Assembly: GCA_003952965.2 (NCBI GenBank)
Contig: CM025856.1
Span: 31,239,952 to 31,303,951, forward strand
Reading direction: 5' to 3'
DNA: 64,000 nucleotides
Origin: Morella rubra
Lineage: Eukaryota; Streptophyta; Magnoliopsida; Fagales; Myricaceae
The position numbers were made by a program, and so were the translations under genes. A model generated the notes under the pieces. It ran no database searches. It was given only the letters and a program-made list of their open reading frames with translations, and was not told the DNA's origin. Below, one piece after another: positions 57,583 through 64,000 of this stretch. Within the stretch, counting starts at the first letter, position 1; every line of letters starts with the position of its first letter.

Positions 57583-59702
57583 CTAATCGCTTGGTTTTCT
57601 AGACAGTAATGGTTCTTCCATATCAACTTTACTGCTCATCTTCTCTGAAGATTTATGTATCAACACTAGCACGATCTTTGTCTGATCATGTTGCAGTTTA
57701 GGAACCGTCTCTTCTTTGATCTCTTCAAGCTCTTTGGCTTTACCCCAAAGCACAATATACAAACCGATGATCACAGCAAAAGCACCTACCAAGCTGAAAC
57801 CATGGCAAGTTTTAGATTTTTAACATTTTAGCCTACAAAAACAGCCAGGAGTTGGAATTGTACTTCTTCTCCTCGAAAAACGAACAGAGTATAGGAACTA
57901 GTTTTAAAAGAAAAAAGATACATAGTCCAAAGGATTGGCGTTGCATTACCTTCCAGCATATAACTCTTCGTGCAGAAATATAGAAGCCAGAATGGTTGTA
58001 ATGACTGTACATAGAGGGTTGAACATTGCAGTGAAGAGCGGACCTCTCTGGGCTATGCACCAGGCCTGAACAAAAAAAGATAACCTGCAGATCCAATTCC
58101 CTGTCCATAACAATATCAAGTATGATGATTTGGTAAGAAACTGTCCTAGCTTGAGGGACCCAAACAAAGTCAATGAAAAATCATCTATGATCATATAAGC
58201 AACATCCAAATTGAAATTGAATGCAGATACCATGCTTCTGGGTTAGTCTCTAAGATTAATGAACCGCTGCTGATTTCATCGCCAAGAAAAGCATCCAAGT
58301 AGATGACCATAAATAGTCAGGAACGCACGCTGAGATAGGGACCTGTTTGAACATTTAAACAGAATTCCTATAGCTTGAGATCAAAAACTGAAAAGATCCT
58401 ACTCATAATAGTTCTAAGTTCAGGAAATATCCTGCATAATCACCCACAGAATTGACCAGAAACAACTGCTTGCCAAAGAGGGATAAACAACCCAGCAGCC
58501 AATTATCCCTTCCTGAGACAAAGCCCAATTTCGGTGGCAGGAATTCTGTGTTTAATAGCTTTGGTCCTTTGAGCAATGCCATGGAAATGGCTCCACCAAC
58601 GCAGAAGATTGTTCCTATTATCTTGGCAATGCTTCTCAAGCTTTGTATATCGACCTTCTCCATCCTAATCAATTTAGAGTTTTTTTTGAAACATGTAAGG
58701 CCAGTAAGGGATTCTACAGTTTAATATAAGTGGAATTTGAAAGGAAATATGCACTATGATGAGCACACACACTTGACAAGATGGATCTCCATGGCTTTGT
58801 TGATTGCCACTTTCATTTATTTTTGTTTGACTGGTCCAGAGTTTCATGGATTGAACATCAATATTATCAGTTGGTACCAGATTAAAAGCAGAATAAGAGA
58901 GCATAAGTTTTAGCAAAATGAGGCAGGAGATGATTTCAAGTGTACAAAATGGTCCTCCGTTTTAACTATTTGTACACAACAAATCTGTTTGGTAGCTTCA
59001 TTTGAAGCGGGTTTTGAGATTTCATACTAATGAGATCCTTGAAATATATATATTTCAGTTGAGATCATTTTTTCCTATTCCTTCGTGATGAATAATACGA
59101 TAGAAAACATGTGCATTGTCCAAATGCTTCCTAATTGTGTCGGATTTTTCATTTACCCTGCAATGGTCGCAATTACAAAGGTGATGGCAGGGATCAGATT
59201 GGTCATGGCACTTGCTGCTGTCGAAGAGGCCAAGTATAGACCCTCAAAATAGGCGTTCTGATTTGCTGTCACTCTATGGATACAAACATTACCAAATCTC
59301 AGTAATCTTAATTACTAGTCACCGCCTTTGTAACTCAATCAAGAATACCACAAACTGCTAGAGAATTCTACCCAATAAGAGAAGTAACAAATATCAAAGA
59401 AAAGCTCCTTAATCCCAATGAGATCCGACCAGAATTCCTCCTGCCAACAGAAGCAATATGAGAAACAAAGAAGTAGAGCTTGGAGAGAGAGAGAGAGAAT
59501 GTGTCTATTTTGGTGATTACCTTTTTGTAAAACAGGCTATAGGAGCCATGACCAAAGTTGCTATGGTCTGCCTGTAGACCACGAAGACCCTGGGGCTCAT
59601 TCCTTGCACTAGAGCGACTCGTGTATAGAGAGCAAGCCCTGCATAAATTAATTGTAACCCAACCATTGCCATTGCAGGCTTGTAATAATCGAAGCTACCC
59701 AT
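57583..59702 (-). pseudogene. UMAMIT (WAT1/MtN21-type EamA) transporter, broken tandem copy
   Basis: Seven exons can be traced against the neighbour: 59702-59521, 59440-59372, 59273-59157, 58664-58432, 58342-~58180, 58100-57950 and 57793-57583. Exons 1-3 and 7 are clean (start MGSFDYYKPAMAMVGLQLIY; end VDMEEPLLSRKPSD). Exon 4 has an extra A near 58466 that shifts LFGSSC..WSI out of frame, and its donor reads CAG|GATATT instead of GT. Exon 5 needs an added T near 58281 (VH then LILETNPEAWYLHS), shifts again near 58232, and has no GT donor at its end. Exon 6 is one base short near 58083 (GSAG then LSFFVQAWCIAQRG). The family are EamA-domain amino acid or other metabolite exporters with ten membrane spans. 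With four indels and two lost donors, I judge it a pseudogene, unless base quality is very poor. Confidence 0.82.
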
Positions 59703-60512
59703 ACTTCTCCCCTCAAAAACTCCAGACTATTGTCAGTGTGCAACAATCAAAGCATTTATTTGACGCCCCTAATATATACACAACATTCACGAAAGCACAC
59801 AGAGAGAGGGAGAGAGATAGAGAGAGCCACGTGAGGTTCCTATTTTAGTACTGAGATAAGGTTTCAGTTCTGGCAAAGTAAAAGCGGGGACAGAAAGGAC
59901 CGAGAAAAAACTGATGCAATTATTCCTTATAGACATTGATCCGTCGCAGCGTCTTTAGAAAGTTATAAAAAGCATATTGAGTTTGTGGCGTCTGACGTGG
60001 TGAGATTAGAATGGCATTGCTGAGGTAACAAAGATTGGCACTGAGAGGTCTGAAAATTGGAGCTACTCTCTTGAGGATATGATATTTTAAGGGGTTTTTT
60101 TTTTTATAAATCTTTGTCAGGGTTGGTGTTCCTCCTTTCTCTGATTGGATAGGCGATTTATTGCAGGTGATCATGAAGGGCTTACGGCCAAGCGTTTCAA
60201 AATGCAGAAAACATGGATCCCAGCACGGAATATCTTTTAAGGAGATCTGTGAAATATGATTTGCATGTATGATGTATCTGATTAAAACGGCTCTTTGATG
60301 TCGTGCTCTCACAATATCCACAACTGTGACCATTGCACATTGTTTCTTAATGCTCTGCATATACAGTAAACCCAGATGAGATCACAAAACTGCTTTTGCT
60401 AAGAGTACATCTCGCATACTTGCCCTCTGAGAAAAGGGCATACATAGCGCTGCTTCTATCATGCTAATCAATACACCGGTACTCGTGAAGGTTATTGTTC
60501 TTCATGAAAAAA
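59703..60512. other. Promoter side of the broken UMAMIT copy and 3' flank of the intact one
   Basis: A GA-rich run lies at about 59801-59826. A minus-strand ORF at 59920-60360 has no recognisable motif. Nothing else is seen. Confidence 0.45.
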
Positions 60513-62449
60513 TCATTTTCTTATCGATACAGAGGATTTATCAGGCAAAAGGGGTTCCTCCAAATCAATCGTTTTCCCTGAAGACTCATCTATCGAGATC
60601 CTCACTTTCCCCGCTTCATCAATTTGGAGCTTTGTCTCTTCATTGCTTTCCAGAAGGTCTTTGGATTTACCCCATAGCACAACATACAAACCAATAATGA
60701 CACCAATGGCACCTATCAAGCTGAAAAGGCCATATATATATGGCATCTTAGCAGATTGTCCAGATGTAACATATCAAAGTATTGATATACGGCGTGAAAA
60801 GATTCTTACTTTTTTGTTCTTTCGTTACATTTCCATCTTAATTAAAAAAGGGAGTTTCTTGACATATAGGAAGTATAAGTAAAATAATATACCAGGTTTT
60901 TCAAAAACTGAGACTCTGTTACCTTCCGATGTATAACTCCTCGTGAAGAAATATAGTGGCCAGTGCTGTTACGATAACTGTGCAAAGGGGATTGAACATT
61001 GCTGAAAAGAGTGGGCCTCTCTTGGATATGCACCATGCTTGAACAAAGAAGGAAAGCCCAGATCCAACAAGCCCCTGCTCATATAGTATTCCAGTTTCAA
61101 GTGTCACGATCAGGTCATTTTTTAATTAGAATGTCATCTTTAGATTAGCCATCCATATGAACAATTTGGATTAAAAACCAACTACGTACTGAAAATAGAC
61201 AACAGAAAAGTTCAAGACTTGAATGTATTGTCCAAGCTTTTGGCTCCCGCTCTGTCAAAAGTGCAAGTATCGCCGACTGTAATGTGGCCAAGAAACACAT
61301 CCAAGCTGACAAAGATAGGAGGTCAGGACAGCTTGCTGAAGCTGGAACCTGTAAATAATAGCATATATCTTTAGACTTTAGTGATCCGATAGGCGATAGC
61401 TATCTCAATATTAAACAGAACTTTACAGCAGGATACCTGCAAAATCAGCCATAATGACCAGCAACAACTGCTTCCAAAGAGAAATAGACAACCCAGCAAC
61501 CAATTCTCACCTCCCGAACCTAAGACAGAATTTGCCGGCTGCAATTCAGCGTTGAGTAGCTTTGGACCCCTAAGCAATGCCATGGACACTGCTCCAGCGA
61601 CACACAAGACTGTCCCTACTATCTTTGAAATACTTCTCAAGCTTCCAAAATTTACCCTCTCCAATCTCATCAAATAGAAGAGGACAACAATTTAAAAAAA
61701 TTTTGGAAACAAATAATACGTCATAGCTTCTAGAGCCAGAGGACTGCTTATATGATTGCAGAATGATAGTCCTAGAGGAAAAATGGACTTTCATCTCTCA
61801 AGTGATCGTCCTTAATGGAAGAGATGATCAATTAACATCTTTCTAATCATCCTTATTTTTTGCTCGTATGAATGAACACAGCCGAGTTTATACACTTACC
61901 CACAAAGAGATGCCATTACAAAGGTGACTGCGGGGACAAGATTGCCCATGGCGCTTGCCATCGATGAGGATGCCAAGTATAGACCCTCAAAATAGATGTT
62001 CTGATTTATTGTTACACTGTAGAAGATTCAAAGGAAAAATGAAAATCTTAGGAGGTCTCAGCGTTCGACGATAATTGTATAACCAGATGAAACGAAGTAC
62101 TCCTACAGAAAATTACCCGATAAGAGCGGCCAAGAATATCAGAAAGAAGCTCCTCAAGCCCAGAGAACAGCTACCGGATTTTCTCCTGCCAACAAAAGGT
62201 CAAGTCATATGTTTGCGTCTGCGTGTCGTGTGAGAGCGTGAGAGAGAGTTTAGACATAACTTAAAAGCACCTTGTGAAATACGCCGTTGGTGCTATAAAC
62301 AAAGTCGCTACTGCTTGCCTATAAACTACAAATACCCTGGGACTCATTCCTTGTAGCAGGGCAGTTCTAGTGGTAAGAGCAACACATGCATAAGAAAATT
62401 GCAGCCCCAACATAGCAATTGCAGGCTTGTAATCATCCAAACCACCCAT
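60513..62449 (-). CDS. UMAMIT (WAT1/MtN21-type EamA) transporter, intact; UMAMIT34-like
   Basis: Seven exons, 62449-62271, 62185-62117, 62016-61900, 61665-61437, 61348-61190, 61074-60923 and 60720-60513, sum to 1113 nt and 370 residues with all phases matching. It starts MGGLDDYKPAIAMLGLQFSY, and the first EamA repeat has RVFVVYRQAVATLFIAP. NIYFEGLYLASSSMASAMGN and PAVTFVMASLCG follow, then LLGCLFLFGSSCCWSLWLIL. The second EamA repeat has SFFVQAWCISKRGPLFSAMF and PLCTVIVTALATIFLHEELY. The tail ends with an acidic EEPLLPDKS motif. Members export amino acids or other small metabolites; the substrate of this one is unknown. Family pattern and neighbours recall Arabidopsis At4g30420. A TATA-like run on the minus strand near 62489-62508 lies about 45 bp upstream of the ATG. 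Confidence 0.93.
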
Positions 62450-64000
62450 AGCTATGCCGGAGGGAAAAGTTTGGAATAAAGTCCCTCGGAATAATATATA
62501 TATATATCTCGTGACACACCAATGTTTAATCAACTTGCACGAGAGAGAGAGAGCGTCCTAGGAAAAACAGGGTTTGCCAGAAAGTGTATGTTTACGTGAA
62601 TTCTGACAAGTTTTGCCGTTGGCCGAACAAGAAAACAGAAGTTGTGAGGAGGCAGGAGTCTTTAGACGGATCGAGATAAGCCTAAGGCGAGGATGCCAAA
62701 GTTTGATAGTAGGCATGGAGAGGTAAGCATTGAGTCTTATAAATGGACCCACCAAATGGAAGCCACATGTGAACGACTGATGCTGATCCGATTTGAATGT
62801 TTGTTTTTTTGTTATTAATATGGTATCGAACAAGTTTGTGTGGGCTTTCTGGAGCCGAGCCGATAGACATGCAAAACCCCATTAATTATACTTAATTGCT
62901 ACCCACTGCGGATCACGTAATTGCTAGTTGCTACAGCGAGATGCTAGATGTTAACTAAGGAGATTAAGGGCAAATCTGAAATGTGCTGTCAAACTGTTGA
63001 GTTGGCATGAATGAGTCATTTGTTTTGGAGCTTTTATCATGAAGATGGGGTGATCTTAATGTGCGTTTGTCGTCTTCCATGTTAGGATCCGAATATTTTG
63101 GTCTCACAGGTAGAAATGCAATTGTCGTACCCGAAAAGCAAAGTGCTTTTCATGTGCCGGGCCTTGATGGGATCCATTCGGGAAGAATCACAAAATCGCA
63201 TCTACGAAAAAACTAAAGAAAGGAAATCACAGAATGGTACAATGACAGCCAAACCATTTGGACCCTTTTATCGACTTCATTTAAAAATATGGTTGTTATA
63301 GGAAGAACATGCATGTATCCTTCACTTTGAATTGAGAAATACAAAAATATGCTGGCACCGCAGCCTGCCTCGTGCTGTGATCCTCTCAATAATCGTCGTG
63401 CCTATACTAAAGCTTGATTCAAAGAAAACACTCCACACAGACCAGACCCTAGAGAAAGTTTTATAACCCTATCGCCACTGGTTTCAATCATCCAAGATAA
63501 TGAATGAGTATTATAATTTCATATGGGTAACTTCTTTTAATCTCTCTCAAATAATGAACCTTGCTTTTTCGTTTCATTTGTATTCTACCCACAATTTTCG
63601 AGTGCAAATTTCAATTATAAAAGCCCGAATGTAAACTGAAATCAGCTTCCGTCATTTCCAGCATTTTGTATCTTCATTAAAAAAAAAAAAAAAAAAAGGG
63701 CTAGAGGAAACCTTCATGCGTAACTAACAGCTACAAGGCGACAGGCGTGTTCAGCAGCTCTTTGTGTTAGCTATCGGAATGACCTACATTCTCACATATA
63801 CTATCGAGGAAAGAAGGGCCCCTGTATGGTACTAGACCAAACCCACACGTTTTAGGTATCTCCGCAGCCCGGCCCTAAGCAGCCGCATATATTGATCCAT
63901 ACTTCAATACTGTGCGTTGTGGGTTTAAACACGTCAAGCAGCGAGCACAGAGTTCGCTTACGCATTTTAAATCTAAACCGTCCATTTCGAAAAACGATAT
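62450..64000. other. Right-end intergenic DNA
   Basis: This is the promoter side of the intact UMAMIT gene, then unique DNA with a GA run near 62540-62552 and an A-run at about 63679-63697. No gene is recognised. Confidence 0.45.

Overview
The window is nuclear DNA of a flowering plant, most likely a eudicot. Genes are broken by GT-AG introns, intergenic DNA is AT-rich with MITE-like and LTR-derived debris, and every recognisable protein belongs to a plant family. There are two runs of N: 1000 N at 8920-9919 and 100 N at 52526-52625. I cannot name the species. Gene names rest on remembered family sequence patterns, not on a search.

Layout, left to right: the 5' two thirds of a folate-biopterin transporter (minus, runs off the left edge); an AT-rich repeat area; a decayed UBP22-like ubiquitin hydrolase last exon (minus); the N gap; the 3' end of a HAD-type 5'-nucleotidase gene (plus); two retroelement remnants; a cinnamoyl-CoA-reductase-like gene (plus); an HD-domain phosphohydrolase (minus, 8 exons); a UDP-glucuronate 4-epimerase of the GAE1 type (minus, intronless); a glycine-rich secreted protein (minus, one apparent frameshift); an FLX-like coiled-coil gene (plus); a TET15-like tetraspanin (minus) head-to-head with a cytochrome c oxidase subunit 6b gene (plus); a natriuretic-peptide/EG45-like gene with a degraded 5' end; three near-identical tandem copies of a TET8/TET9-type tetraspanin (plus); and two tandem UMAMIT (WAT1/MtN21-type) transporters (minus), one intact and one broken.

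Several neighbours match Arabidopsis blocks that I recall. GAE1, glycine-rich protein, TET8/9 and UMAMIT34 resemble the At4g304xx block. The HD protein, 5'-nucleotidase and CCR-like genes resemble the related At2g238xx-239xx block. TET15 and COX6b resemble At5g57810/At5g57815. The window therefore looks like conserved eudicot gene order with local tandem duplication, not an operon-like functional cluster. GAE1 (pectin precursor), the glycine-rich protein and the CCR-like reductase could all touch cell-wall biology, but that link is only inference.

The most notable structure is the tetraspanin array at 43.4-56.6 kb. Copies 1 and 2 are contiguous. Copies 2 and 3 lie across the 100-N gap and match in a dovetail fashion, as expected if two contigs or haplotypes of one copy were placed side by side. 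A second theme is single-base indels, mostly in short homopolymers, that break otherwise well conserved exons in four genes, while the other genes translate cleanly.
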